64,000 bases of DNA from Gemmatales bacterium (GTDB lineage Bacteria; Planctomycetota; Planctomycetia; Gemmatales; HRBIN36), in contig JANXCQ010000020.1 of the NCBI GenBank assembly GCA_025060195.1, positions 1-64,000 on the forward strand, written 5' to 3'. The stretch's first letter is position 1. The number at the start of each line of letters is the position of its first letter. The position numbers and the translations under genes are program-made. The notes below the pieces were generated by a model. That model was not told the DNA's origin, made no database searches, and was given only the letters and a program-made list of their open reading frames with translations. Shown here piece by piece: positions 47,790 to 56,620 of the stretch.

Positions 47790-49185
47790 TCATTCATTAA
47801 CGATCTCGCCGTCGGGTGTGACTGGCACCACCTCGCCGTCGGCCATGGTCACCGTTTCTAGCTTCGGCTCGATCTTTTTCAGCTCATAACCCAACTCCCG
47901 CGTCCGGCGGTGCAGTTGCCTTTGCAAATGGTCGCGCACTTGCTCGGCATAAGCCGCTTCCTGCTTTCGAATGTATGCAATGCCGTGACCCATCAGGTTG
48001 TAGAGGATGCGGACTAGCTTGTGGGCCGTGGTGGTGATCGCCTTGGAGGCGCCCAGCCGGGCGCGTTGCCGACGCAAGAAAGCGCCGAGGTAGCTGTGGC
48101 TGCGTACCAGGCTTCACGGGACCAAGCGCAATGCCGACGCCGCGCGATTCTTGTCCTTGCGCATCTTGCTTGACCGTACCTTGCTGCCCATCTTCTTCCA
48201 GTTGGGGCACAGGACAAGCCAACTGGCGAAGTGCTTAACCGTCGGCCAGTTAGAGAAGTCGGTGCCCAACTCGCTCACCAAAGCCGAGGCGTGGATATCA
48301 TCGATGCCTTCGATCGCCGTCAAATCAATGCTGACCAAGTAGTAGAGGGCCGTGCGCACGTCGAATCGTGGATCGTGTGGCTTGCGGCCACGCACGCGCG
48401 CGGCTTGGGCAGCAAGGGCGGCAGCGTCAGCTGCTTGGCCATCGCCCGCAACTGGGCCGCGATCCCTTTGTCCAGCTCCGCAATCACGACCTGATACTGC
48501 TCCCACATCTTCAACGCAGCGTCAACTCGGTCACGTGCTCCACGCAATAACGGCCCGTCAACGCCACCGCGATCTCTTCTTGCATGTGCTTGCAACGACG
48601 GTCGCGCAGCTTGGCCAACCGCTGCGGATCACGCTCACCGGCGACGATGGCGCGGAGGATCTTCAACCCCGTCACGCCGGTGATGTCGCCGAGCACCTCG
48701 GTCAGCTTCAGGTTTATCAGCTCCAGCGCCTTTTGCATCCGCTGAACGTGCTGGCCCGATTGCCGCACGTGATGGTCGCATTGCCGCACCAGGTCGCGGA
48801 GCGTCTACGTCGCCTCGTCGGGTTGGAAGATCGACGGCAACAGGTTGTGGCGATGCAGCCGCTGAATCCACTGACAATTACGTCGATCTGTCTTGGGCCG
48901 GCCCTTGATCTGGCCGGTGAACGTGGGCGACGTCGTGACTACGTAGAAGGCGACTTCGAGCAAGGTCAGGAACAGAACGTGGCCGTAGGCGCCGGTCGAT
49001 TCGAGGGCGACGGTAGTGACACCGCACTGTCGCGGCCAGGCGACCAGCGCGCGTAGGCCGGGCGTGTGGGCGGGGAACTCTCGGATAGCCGCGTCGCCGC
49101 CGTCGGCACCGATGCAGACCCAGTGGCTGGCATCGCCGACGTCGATGCCGGCGGCGTGCGTCCGCTGGATCGGCAGCGACGCCAA
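47790..49185 (-). pseudogene. IS110-family transposase, multiply broken
   Basis: The DEDD N-terminal domain (THAAGIDVGDASHWVC, TVALESTGAYGHV, KGRPKTDRRN) is followed by a TAG at 48805, QKALELINLKLTEVLGDITG, two minus-one slips near 48.51 and 48.40 kb, the transposase-20 part (IEGIDDIHASALVSELGTDF, KRxK-type basic end), and a TGA at 48114. IS110 moves via a circular intermediate using a bridge RNA. This copy is dead. Element ends are probably near 47.7 and 49.44 kb because the prim-pol gene resumes abruptly at about 49.45 kb; no inverted repeats are expected in this family. Confidence 0.75.
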
Positions 49186-49450
49186 TTCGGCGCAGGGCTT
49201 TGAGCCAAGATTCTGCGTCGCCCTGCCAGACTCCTTGGTGTCGAATGACGAAACACAAGGCGTCCGGCGTGGGGAGTCGGCAAAAGGGCGTCAGCCGTCC
49301 CAACGGGATCAGCCGTGGTCGAGAGCGCCGGGCAAGCGGCAACTCTGGCGGCGGCCGTCATCAAACGAGTGGGCCGAAAATCGCTCCCCAGCCCAGTCGA
49401 ACCAACGGGCCGAGCTGGTGTGGCTCTCAGCACCAGATAGGAGTCACGCA

Positions 49451-49834
49451 TCAACGCCAGACGCCGGGGGCGAGCTTGCCGGTCGAGCACTTCCACGCCT
49501 TCCCTTCGGGCCGGCGGAAGAGGATATGGCGACCGCCGTGCGGCGTCACGGCGATGGCCCCGGCCGAGGCCAGGTCGGCGGCTTGGTCCGTGTCAGTGGG
49601 CCAAGGGTTATTCCGGCGGTCGAGGTCGAGGACGACCAAGCCGGCCGTCGGCAGGCCGATATTGGCCTGGGGATGCTCCTTCCACCACCGCTCGATCTGT
49701 TCCAGGTCGTTCGTGGCCTCGTGGAAGCCGCGGGCGACCAGCGGTCGTTCGCCGGCCGGTGCGCAAGGGAAGACCGGGTAGCCCAACTCAGCGTAACGGA
49801 GGGCGGCAGAGACGAGATCGTTTGCCATCACCAC
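49451..49834 (-). pseudogene. Bifunctional primase/polymerase (prim-pol) N-terminus, truncated
   Basis: Begins MANDLVSAALRYAELGYPVF (ATG 49828; GTG 49834 also possible) with PCAPAGERPLV, then NIGLPTAGLVVLDLDRRNNP, holding the DxD of the archaeo-eukaryotic primase fold, and TPHGGRHILFRRP. Cut at about 49451 where the IS110 region begins. Start overlaps the helicase stop. It would prime phage DNA replication; the catalytic His/Asp set is incomplete in this stub. Confidence 0.7.
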
Positions 49835-51507
49835 GGCACCTCCTCGGCAGCGACGAGATTGGCCCCGAACGGAAGGTCGAAGGCCTCTTCGGGAAGGTCG
49901 CTTTCATCAACCGGCGGCGGAATCTCGCCCAGCTCGTAGCCGATGATCCGGTCGCAGTCTTCGCCCGAGACTGACCGCACGGTGATGGACCTGATCCCCG
50001 CGAGTCTGCCGGATTTGGCCAAGGTGACCGCCTCCTCGGCCGTCTCTGGCACGCGCTCGTGCGAGCGGCGTCGCCACCACTCGAACACCTTGGCCCGGAC
50101 GTAGCCGGTATGCTCGAAGCAGGCCCACTCGGATTTCACCAGGTGCCAGCCGACGCGGTAATCGACCCGCATCGACTGCGGGGCGCCGTGCTTGCGGTGA
50201 ACGCTGTAAAAAACCTCGCGGACGACGTAGGTGGTGGTGACCTGGCCGGAGAGGATGCCCGCCTCACTCGCCTTGGCATCGTGCTTGGAACGTTCCGGCG
50301 GCGGGAACTCGTAGCCGCACTCGGGACAGTGGGCGTGGCCGGCAGCGATAAGGGCTCGGCACTCGGGGCATTCCTTGGCTGGAGCCTGACCCCCTTCCCC
50401 GGCAGGACGTTCCCGGACCTTGACCTGGTCGACCGGCCCGTGCCGCAGCACGTTGCCGCCGAAGTCGAGCACCAGGCAGTTCGCCTTGCCGGGGTGGAGC
50501 CGAAACCCCCGGCCCACCATCTGGTAATAGAGCCCCGCCGACAGGGTCGGCCGCAACGGGACGACGCTGTCGATGTGCGGGGCATCGAAGCCGGTCGTGA
50601 GGACGTTGACGTTGGCCAGATACTTCAAATCGCCTGAGCGGAAGTGCTCCAGGATGCCGTCCCACTCCCGGATCGGCAGGTCGCCCGGGACCAGGCCGCA
50701 CTCCAGGCCGTGCTGGTCCCCTAAGACGCGGACAATGTGCTGGCCGCGCTTGATGCCACTGGCGAAGATCAAGACCGCTTTGCGATCACCAGTGGCGTCG
50801 ACAACCTCCCGACAGGCGGTTTCCACCAGGCGGTCGTCGTCCATCAGGGCCTCGACCTTGTCGGCCACGAACTCGCCAGCCCGCACGTGCAGGTGGCTGA
50901 AATCGGCCTTAGCCACCCCCGCTTTAGTGACGAGCGGGCAGAGGTAGCCCGGGACGATCAGCTCGCGGACACCCACTTCGTAACAGATGTGGTTGAGGAA
51001 CCCCTCCGGCGTGCAGATCGACCCGGTCTTGAGCCGAAACGGCGTGGCCGTAAAGCCGATGACCCGCAGGTTAGGATTGACGATCCGGGCCTCGGCTGGG
51101 AACTGCCGGTACATGCCGTCACCATCCGGCGGGATGAGATGCGCCTCGTCGACGAGGACCAGGTCGAACGGCTCGAACTCGCAGGCCCGCTGGTAGACCG
51201 ACTGGATGCTGGCAACGATGACCGGCGCGCGTCGGTCCCGCCGCTTGAGGCCCGCCAAGTAGATGCCGAAGCGGACCTCAGGGCAGACGCGGGTAAGCTT
51301 GTCGGCGGTCTGCTCAAGCAGTTCCTTGACGGGGGCCAGGACCAGCACCCGGCCGTCCCAGCGGGTCGCCGCGTCCTTGCAGATCCTGGCCATGACCGGC
51401 GTCTTGCCGTCTGCCGTCGGGATGACGACGCAGGGGTTGTCGTCCCGCGTCCGCAGGTGGTCGTAGACGGCGGCCACGGCGGCCTGCTGGTAGTCGCGCA
51501 GGATCAT
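49828..51507 (-). CDS. SF2 helicase with C-terminal zinc ribbon
   Basis: About 559 residues. Motif I reads PTADGKTPVM, where the family has PT(G)GGKT, so one Gly position is altered; DEAH box is VDEAHLIPP; motif III FTATP; motif VI QMVGRGFR. A CPEC-x8-CPEC zinc ribbon follows (about residues 385-405) with a further C-terminal domain. Clean frame, TGA stop. Start ATG 51507 overlaps the preceding TGA (ATGA). Probably phage replication or restart helicase. Changed motif I might weaken ATP use. Confidence 0.8.
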   Translation of the reverse strand: MILRDYQQAAVAAVYDHLRTRDDNPCVVIPTADGKTPVMARICKDAATRWDGRVLVLAPVKELLEQTADKLTRVCPEVRFGIYLAGLKRRDRRAPVIVASIQSVYQRACEFEPFDLVLVDEAHLIPPDGDGMYRQFPAEARIVNPNLRVIGFTATPFRLKTGSICTPEGFLNHICYEVGVRELIVPGYLCPLVTKAGVAKADFSHLHVRAGEFVADKVEALMDDDRLVETACREVVDATGDRKAVLIFASGIKRGQHIVRVLGDQHGLECGLVPGDLPIREWDGILEHFRSGDLKYLANVNVLTTGFDAPHIDSVVPLRPTLSAGLYYQMVGRGFRLHPGKANCLVLDFGGNVLRHGPVDQVKVRERPAGEGGQAPAKECPECRALIAAGHAHCPECGYEFPPPERSKHDAKASEAGILSGQVTTTYVVREVFYSVHRKHGAPQSMRVDYRVGWHLVKSEWACFEHTGYVRAKVFEWWRRRSHERVPETAEEAVTLAKSGRLAGIRSITVRSVSGEDCDRIIGYELGEIPPPVDESDLPEEAFDLPFGANLVAAEEVPW

Positions 51508-52182
51508 GCCAGCACGTCTCCCTGGCACCCGGGCAGCATCGGCTCCCCGTTATGGCGCTTGGCCCCGCGTTGCCGCTGCAATTCCGCCTCGCTGGTCCGT
51601 AGCGCGGCATTCGCGCGGCCGCAGGCGGTGCAGAAGCAGTGCCCCGGGCCGCTTGAGGGAAAGAGCCGATCGCACTTGAGGCACCGGCGCGGCTTGGCCA
51701 AGTTGCTCGGCCTCTCTTGGCCCTCCGTTTCGTCCGGGCCCTCCTGCTCGTCCTGGTCGTCGCGATCGTCTGGGTCCTGCAGTTGATCGTGCCCGCAGGG
51801 CTTGGCCAGGTCCGCCGGTCCGTCTAGAGTTCCGTCGGCAGCACAAGGCCCCAGACGGACCCACCCGCAGCCGCCCGGCACGCACACGCCACGGCGGACG
51901 CGCAAGTCGTCGATCTAGGCGTCGTCGCCACAGGCCCCGCCGTGCTCCAGGGCATCGAGGAGGGCCTTGAGCGCATTGTCCAGGTCGCGGCGGCGGTGGT
52001 CGGGCGGATGCACGTTGATGGTGACGGCCAGGGAGCCGGTCAGAGGCCGCACGCCGCGGGCCGCCAGGGCCGCTTGCACGGCCCGGCGGAAGGCCCGTCC
52101 GCCCCGGCTGATGAGCGTGCGGCAGCCGACGCGATGCCAGTAGTGGTTGACCGACGGTGGATAAGGAAGTTTAATCGAGCAT
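51504..52182 (-). pseudogene. RusA-like Holliday junction resolvase plus zinc-ribbon tail
   Basis: From ATG 52182, after one missing base (MLD, then KLPYPPSVNHYWHRVGCRTL), RusA motifs follow: RRRDLDNALKALLDALEH, then GDDA-stop-IDDLRVRRG with TAG at 51915-51917. RusA proteins have DD-x-QI there, so the TAG stands exactly at a conserved Gln. The Asp residues of the metal site remain. The same frame continues into an acidic linker and a zinc ribbon (CLKCDRLFPSSGPGHCFCTA), perhaps a separate gene originally. It resolves branched phage DNA. The start overlaps the DUF669 stop. Confidence 0.75.
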
Positions 52183-52634
52183 CAGCGTTTCCAGGGGGAA
52201 GTGCCGTTGGTCGAAGCCGTCGTCACCACCGGCGGAGCTTCCATCTTGGCGTACCCTTTGATCTCGTTGACCACCTCGCCGGTGTCGGTCCGCTTCTTGC
52301 AGCCGACGCGGATGACCAAAGGGAGGTTATGCAGCTCCACGGAGTCATTGGGGGCCAGCACCCCGACGGCCCGGCAGATGGCCGACAGTTCCGCGCGGGC
52401 GATCTGCACTGCCGTGGCGTTGGGGTGATCCAGGTTGACCCGGGTCCAGAGGAAGCGGCTCTTGGATGGCCCTTCGATGATCTCGAACGCCAGTTGCAAG
52501 TATCGTCCCGTGCCCGCTTTGTTCGGCTTCATCTCGCTGTCGGTATTCACGGCGAGATATTTCCCGGCCGGGATCGGTTCGAAGTCCGTCGAGGGGTCGA
52601 CTTGGTTGGCATCGAAGCCACGTACATCAGCCAT
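52182..52634 (-). CDS. DUF669 phage protein
   Basis: About 150 residues, clean frame. MADVRGFDANQVDPSTDFEP, IPAGKYLAVNTDSEMKPNKA, GTGRYLQLAFEIIEGPSKSR and LDHPNA match DUF669, a family next to AAA ATPases in phage recombination/replication modules. ssDNA-binding or recombination-helper roles have been suggested for the module; none is shown here. Lies five bases after the ATPase gene. Confidence 0.75.
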   Translation of the reverse strand: MADVRGFDANQVDPSTDFEPIPAGKYLAVNTDSEMKPNKAGTGRYLQLAFEIIEGPSKSRFLWTRVNLDHPNATAVQIARAELSAICRAVGVLAPNDSVELHNLPLVIRVGCKKRTDTGEVVNEIKGYAKMEAPPVVTTASTNGTSPWKR

Positions 52635-52639
52635 GGGGA

Positions 52640-53413
52640 TCACTCCTGGGGTGGATGGTTGTTGGACAGAGCGGCAAGGAGGGCCGGCCACGACAAGGGA
52701 ATCTCCTCGGGCAGCCCGAAGCGGTTCTTGGCGACGCAACTCGGCCCGGCGATGCAGCGCAAGATCCGCTCGCCGCCATCTTTGCCGATGGGCTGGGCGA
52801 TGGTCCGCTTCCGGCCGAACCCAGAGTCCTCGCTCTGCGTGCGGAACTTCCGCGTGGCGAACAGCACCGCATCGGACCACTCGCAGACCAGTGCCGCCGC
52901 GTGCTTGTGCAGCCGGGGGGAGTAGCGGTCGTAGGGGGACGATTCCGGGTCTTCGAAGCGTTCGACCTTGGAGTGGGTGATGAGGAAGATCATCATGCTG
53001 CGCTCGTGCCGCAGGGCGTTGAGATGGTCGATGAGCTCGCGCCAGAACGATAGGGCATGGGTGTAGCCGCAGGCGTAGCCGCCATTGACCTTCTCGATGG
53101 AGCTGACCCCGTACTGCCGGCACAAGGCATCCCCGATGAGCCGCTCCAGCCAATCGAGCGAGTCGAGGACGACCGTCTCGTAGTCGTGCGACTGGGTGCG
53201 GAGTTCGTCCAGGGCGGCTAGGACGTCGTCGTAGGTGGTCGCCACGGGGAACTTGTCGGCGGCGATCTGGTCGAGGCCATCTTCGCTGGGGATGAAGATC
53301 GGTCTGAGCGTCTGGGAGCCGAGGGTAGTCTTCCCCACGCCCTCGGTGCCGTAGACCAGAATCCGCGGCGGCTTGGGGGTGTTGCCGTGCTGCACGCGGG
53401 CCAACAGGCTCAT
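52640..53413 (-). CDS. Phage nucleotide-binding AAA ATPase (AAA_24 type)
   Basis: About 257 residues from ATG 53413. Walker A is YGTEGVGKTT, Walker B VVLDSLDWLE, with YGVSSIEKVNGGYACGYTHA between them, as in phage AAA_24/Sak4-like ATPases used in single-strand annealing or replication. A longer start at 53473 adds an unlike N-terminus. Frame clean with TGA stop. The 450 bases upstream (53414-53860) have no recognisable gene and may hold the leftward early promoter. Confidence 0.8.
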   Translation of the reverse strand: MSLLARVQHGNTPKPPRILVYGTEGVGKTTLGSQTLRPIFIPSEDGLDQIAADKFPVATTYDDVLAALDELRTQSHDYETVVLDSLDWLERLIGDALCRQYGVSSIEKVNGGYACGYTHALSFWRELIDHLNALRHERSMMIFLITHSKVERFEDPESSPYDRYSPRLHKHAAALVCEWSDAVLFATRKFRTQSEDSGFGRKRTIAQPIGKDGGERILRCIAGPSCVAKNRFGLPEEIPLSWPALLAALSNNHPPQE

Positions 53414-53859
53414 GTGGTCGGCTCCTGGGGTGGTTTTGGTCGGTCCGGCGTTGGATGCAGCTGGTGTCGTCACGGTAAGTTTGGCGCCGAACGTTCTGCC
53501 GGGCCCTTGCTACGCCAGCGGTCTGAGCGACGGGGCGGGGGATGATAAGTGTTTTGGCAGAGGTTGTGAACCCAGCCGACGGGGGAACAGGTTTCGAACA
53601 CGTTGCATTCGACCGATTGGGTAGCGGTGAGTTCGTCGTTGAGGGGTCGAGGTGAGTTTTGACCGAGGGGAAGGCGACCGTGTCGGCAATTGTGATAAAC
53701 CGCAAAAGAACAGAGTTGCATTTATCATGGTCGCTTGCGAGAATGGGAGTTGTCGGATTCATGGTACGCCTTCAGGGTCAGGGCTAGACAACCAGAGGTG
53801 GGCCAGCGCTGGCCGCTCCCGTCTAGCTTGCATGGATTCTTTCAGCCGCGGGTCAATCG

Positions 53860-54498
53860 ATGCAAACGGAGCCAGTTCGTTGCAAACAGAGAGTAGTTAT
53901 CACGGTTGCCGCCTTGGTGATGGCCCCGATCTTCGTCGTCGGTCCGATTGCCATGGCTGTCACGCTGCTACTGTTCGCCCCAGCCGCAGTTGCAATCCCA
54001 GTGGGCACTCTGCTCGTGGCTCTCGCGGCTGTCTGCGCTTACAAGATGGCTGAGAACTATGCCTGGGTTGAGTTGGATGGACATGTCTTGCGCGGGCAGC
54101 GATTCTGGACCCGTGCAGTTATCGAACAGCACATTGACGATATCACGAGGGTCGTGCCCATGTTTTCCGGGATGGACGGGGTGGAAGGGATGCTTACGAA
54201 CGTCCTCATCGACGCACTGCTGGGCACGAGCAATCGGGGGTTTGTTATCCACTTTAAGACTGGGCCTCGCATGGTGCTGATCCGCGGTGACATGAGCGGT
54301 GTGGATCAGTTGATCCTAACACTTCAGGATCGGTTGGGCGAGCGTTGGCAGCAAGTCATCGCCGAACCAAGAGCTGCACCTGATCGGCGGGCAGGTGTGA
54401 TCCTGGGTGATAGTCGATGGTTTTTTGAGTGTTTGGATGGCGCTGGCCGGGACGTCGGCGGAATCGCACGGAAAGATCGCAACACCGCCATTGGATAG
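53860..54498 (+). CDS. Two-helix membrane protein, PH-like domain, unknown
   Basis: Two N-terminal hydrophobic segments (VVITVAALVMAPIFVV, VTLLLFAPAAVAIPVGTLLV) precede a domain with WVELDGHVLRGQRFWTRAVI and GFVIHFKTGPRMVLIRGDMS, resembling bacterial PH-like or YdbT-type folds. After LGERWQQV (about residue 170) the frame runs through the opposite-strand gene and is probably non-native, so the true stop may be lost. Plus-strand cargo in the early phage region. Confidence 0.45.
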   Translation: MQTEPVRCKQRVVITVAALVMAPIFVVGPIAMAVTLLLFAPAAVAIPVGTLLVALAAVCAYKMAENYAWVELDGHVLRGQRFWTRAVIEQHIDDITRVVPMFSGMDGVEGMLTNVLIDALLGTSNRGFVIHFKTGPRMVLIRGDMSGVDQLILTLQDRLGERWQQVIAEPRAAPDRRAGVILGDSRWFFECLDGAGRDVGGIARKDRNTAIG

Positions 54499-54880
54499 CC
54501 GGTGGGTCGAAGGGTGCCGGGTGAAAAAGTCGCACATCCGATGCGCAAATGCGGCCGGGGGTTGCCAAGCCCAACGCACGGGCGACCTGGTGGGCCAGCC
54601 GCTCCGGGTCCAAGCGGTACACGACCAGTTGCCGCGGTTGCAGCGCGATGGTCGCGCCGGTTTCCTGGCAGACGCCAACAAGGTCATCGCGGCCATGCTC
54701 AATCACCTGCAAGGGCAAGCCGCCATCGGGGTGAGGAAAGAAAGAGGCGCGTTCCTTGCCCGGTCGAAGAAAGCGCCCGATCCGATCGTACTCGTCGCCA
54801 ACAAGCGTCCGCCCTTCCGCTTCGACGGCGGCCAGGCTGGGCAGCGCTTCAATGGCCTGCCAGGATCGTCTCAGGCTGTT
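54356..54880 (-). pseudogene. Unrecognised C-terminal protein fragment
   Basis: ALPSLAAVEAEGRTLVGDEY, SFFPHPDGGLPLQVIEHGRD, LVGVCQETGATIALQPRQLV and YRLDPERLAHQVARALGL read as a genuine folded domain, but no start is visible. It may be the downstream neighbour of, or once fused to, the gene at 55-56 kb after a frame change near 54.87 kb. Function unknown. Its 3' end overlaps the plus-strand membrane-protein gene. Confidence 0.4.
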
Positions 54881-54965
54881 CGTGTTCTTCGACCTCCCTA
54901 TTGATGGTGAACTTTCGGGCCCGGAGCCATTGCTCTGTAAGTACGCGGTCGTCGTTCCGTGTGAG

Positions 54966-56042
54966 CTAGGCGATGTTGGAAGGCTTAAGGACCACCGAGC
55001 GGGGTTTCTTCGCATCGCTGAACTTGACCTGGAAGGTCGCCCGGATCATGCGGCCCACTTCGGGAAATCGCTTGTCGCGCGACTTGAGCAGGGCAAAGGA
55101 GTCGTCGGACTTGCGGGTCACCACCTCCCACGGGTTGCCCGGGAAGAAGAACTGCACCTCGCCCAACTTGATCCACTCGATGCCGTCGATGTCCCCCGGA
55201 GCCAACGAATCCTCGCCCATCTCACGGAGCGAATCGAGAGTGTACTTCTCCGTGCCGGGAAAGATATTCTCGTCGCCGAACAGGTGCTTTCCGAACCTGG
55301 TGCTATACAGCTGCTTTTCGCCCCGGGACCGAGCATTGATCCGCAGCTCGCCGATCTGCGGCGCGTAGACCACCACGTCGGGCTTGAGGAGACGGTAGCA
55401 GACACTGGAGGCCATCTCCCCGTCGATACTCTCTTCACGCTTATAAGGGTCACCATGCCGCACCAGGAACCAAACGCCGTCGTCTTGCTCGCCCATGATA
55501 AGGCACGTCCCGCGCCCGCGTTTGTTGGCCTCGAACCAGTCGTCGAGATCGCGCGCCAGCGCGTTGAGCTGCTCGTTGCTCGGCCGCCTGAAAACACGAC
55601 GAGGCCGCCGGTCCATCTGGTAGTACTCGAACGAGCGCACCTTAGCGATGTGGAGCTCAGCGTGCTTGCGCTCCAGGATATCCCTGTCGAGTAGCCAGAC
55701 CTGGACCGCAATATCGGCCGGCGACTGGTCGGGGCCAGGCGCGAGCTTCAGCTTCCTATGCCCGGCCTCGGCCAGAAGTGAATCCATTCCCTCGGGCGTC
55801 GCCATCTCATCGACGTAGTACAGGGCGTCGATCAACTCACTGGGGGTCTTTGAGTCGGGCGTGATGAGGATTGCGGCCAGCTTTTCGTAGTCCAGGTTTC
55901 CGTCGGACACGTTTGCGGGCAGGGGCACGCCCCGCGATTGGAAGAACTGCCGATACGGTTCGAGGAAGGCCAGCATCCGCTCCGGCGCGATAGCCCTCAA
56001 GGTCTCGGGACACGAAAAACGTCGCAAGGAAAACGTCGCCAT
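54966..56042 (-). CDS. Conserved unrecognised prophage protein, ends at TAG
   Basis: 358 residues to TAG 54966: MATFSLRRFSCPETLRAIAP, ALYYVDEMATPEGMDSLLAE, WLLDRDILERKHAELHIAKV, RGRGTCLIMGEQDDGVWFLV and FGKHLFGDENIFPGTEKYTL. I recall relatives in prophages and mobile islands, without a known role. After the TAG the same frame runs on as LTRNDDRVLTEQWLRARKFT to TGA, and that text resembles the family's own C-terminus (A-Q-Y/L-TR-DD). So the stop may again replace a Gln codon. Large and clean otherwise. Confidence 0.55.
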   Translation of the reverse strand: MATFSLRRFSCPETLRAIAPERMLAFLEPYRQFFQSRGVPLPANVSDGNLDYEKLAAILITPDSKTPSELIDALYYVDEMATPEGMDSLLAEAGHRKLKLAPGPDQSPADIAVQVWLLDRDILERKHAELHIAKVRSFEYYQMDRRPRRVFRRPSNEQLNALARDLDDWFEANKRGRGTCLIMGEQDDGVWFLVRHGDPYKREESIDGEMASSVCYRLLKPDVVVYAPQIGELRINARSRGEKQLYSTRFGKHLFGDENIFPGTEKYTLDSLREMGEDSLAPGDIDGIEWIKLGEVQFFFPGNPWEVVTRKSDDSFALLKSRDKRFPEVGRMIRATFQVKFSDAKKPRSVVLKPSNIA

Positions 56043-56206
56043 CGAATCGCCTCTCCTCTCTGGGTCTGGCGGCTCGCCATGAGGGGCAGACCTTCACCCC
56101 TCGGAGGCAAGGCAGGAGAGCCTATCGGACATGAACATGAGTGTAGTATACAGTCAGTCCGAGGAATGCCCGGGCTCCGAGTTGCGAGTATCGTTGATCA
56201 CGAGAT

Positions 56207-56620
56207 TTATTCAATGATGGTTTCTTGGAGTTCCCGCCACAGCTGTCGCTGTCTTCGCCAGTCCGGCACAGCTGCGATGGACTGCAGTTGGCGCAGGTGG
56301 ATCGGCTCGCGGCCGTATTGCGTGCGGGGCAAAAACAAGATGGCCTCCTGGATGTCCGGGGCCAGGTTCAGCAGGTTCATGATCTGGCTGATCCGCGCCC
56401 GCGTGACGTGGCCCAGCGCGGCCAGCTCCGTGTAACTCTCGATCACTCCTTCACGGATCAGTCTCTCGAAACGAATCGCCAGCGCCATCAAGCGGGCAAC
56501 GCGTGGCACCCGGCCCGACTGGGTAACCCGTTGCGGGCGGGAGCCGTTCTCCATCACCCTGCGGCCGCCCCGGCTCTTGCGGTCGAAGTGAATGTCGCAT
56601 TCGATGGTCAACCCGCTCAT
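56207..56620 (-). CDS. HTH DNA-binding protein coupled to recombinase
   Basis: 137 residues from ATG 56620, overlapping the recombinase TGA (ATGA). LIREGVIESYTELAALGHVT, RARISQIMNLLNLAPDIQEA is a ParB/KorB-like helix-turn-helix. LPRTQYGREPIHLRQLQSIA, PDWRRQRQLW is the conserved end seen beside planctomycete serine recombinases. It may direct integration or act as a regulator; relation is inferred from coupling. Clean frame. Confidence 0.65.
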   Translation of the reverse strand: MSGLTIECDIHFDRKSRGGRRVMENGSRPQRVTQSGRVPRVARLMALAIRFERLIREGVIESYTELAALGHVTRARISQIMNLLNLAPDIQEAILFLPRTQYGREPIHLRQLQSIAAVPDWRRQRQLWRELQETIIE

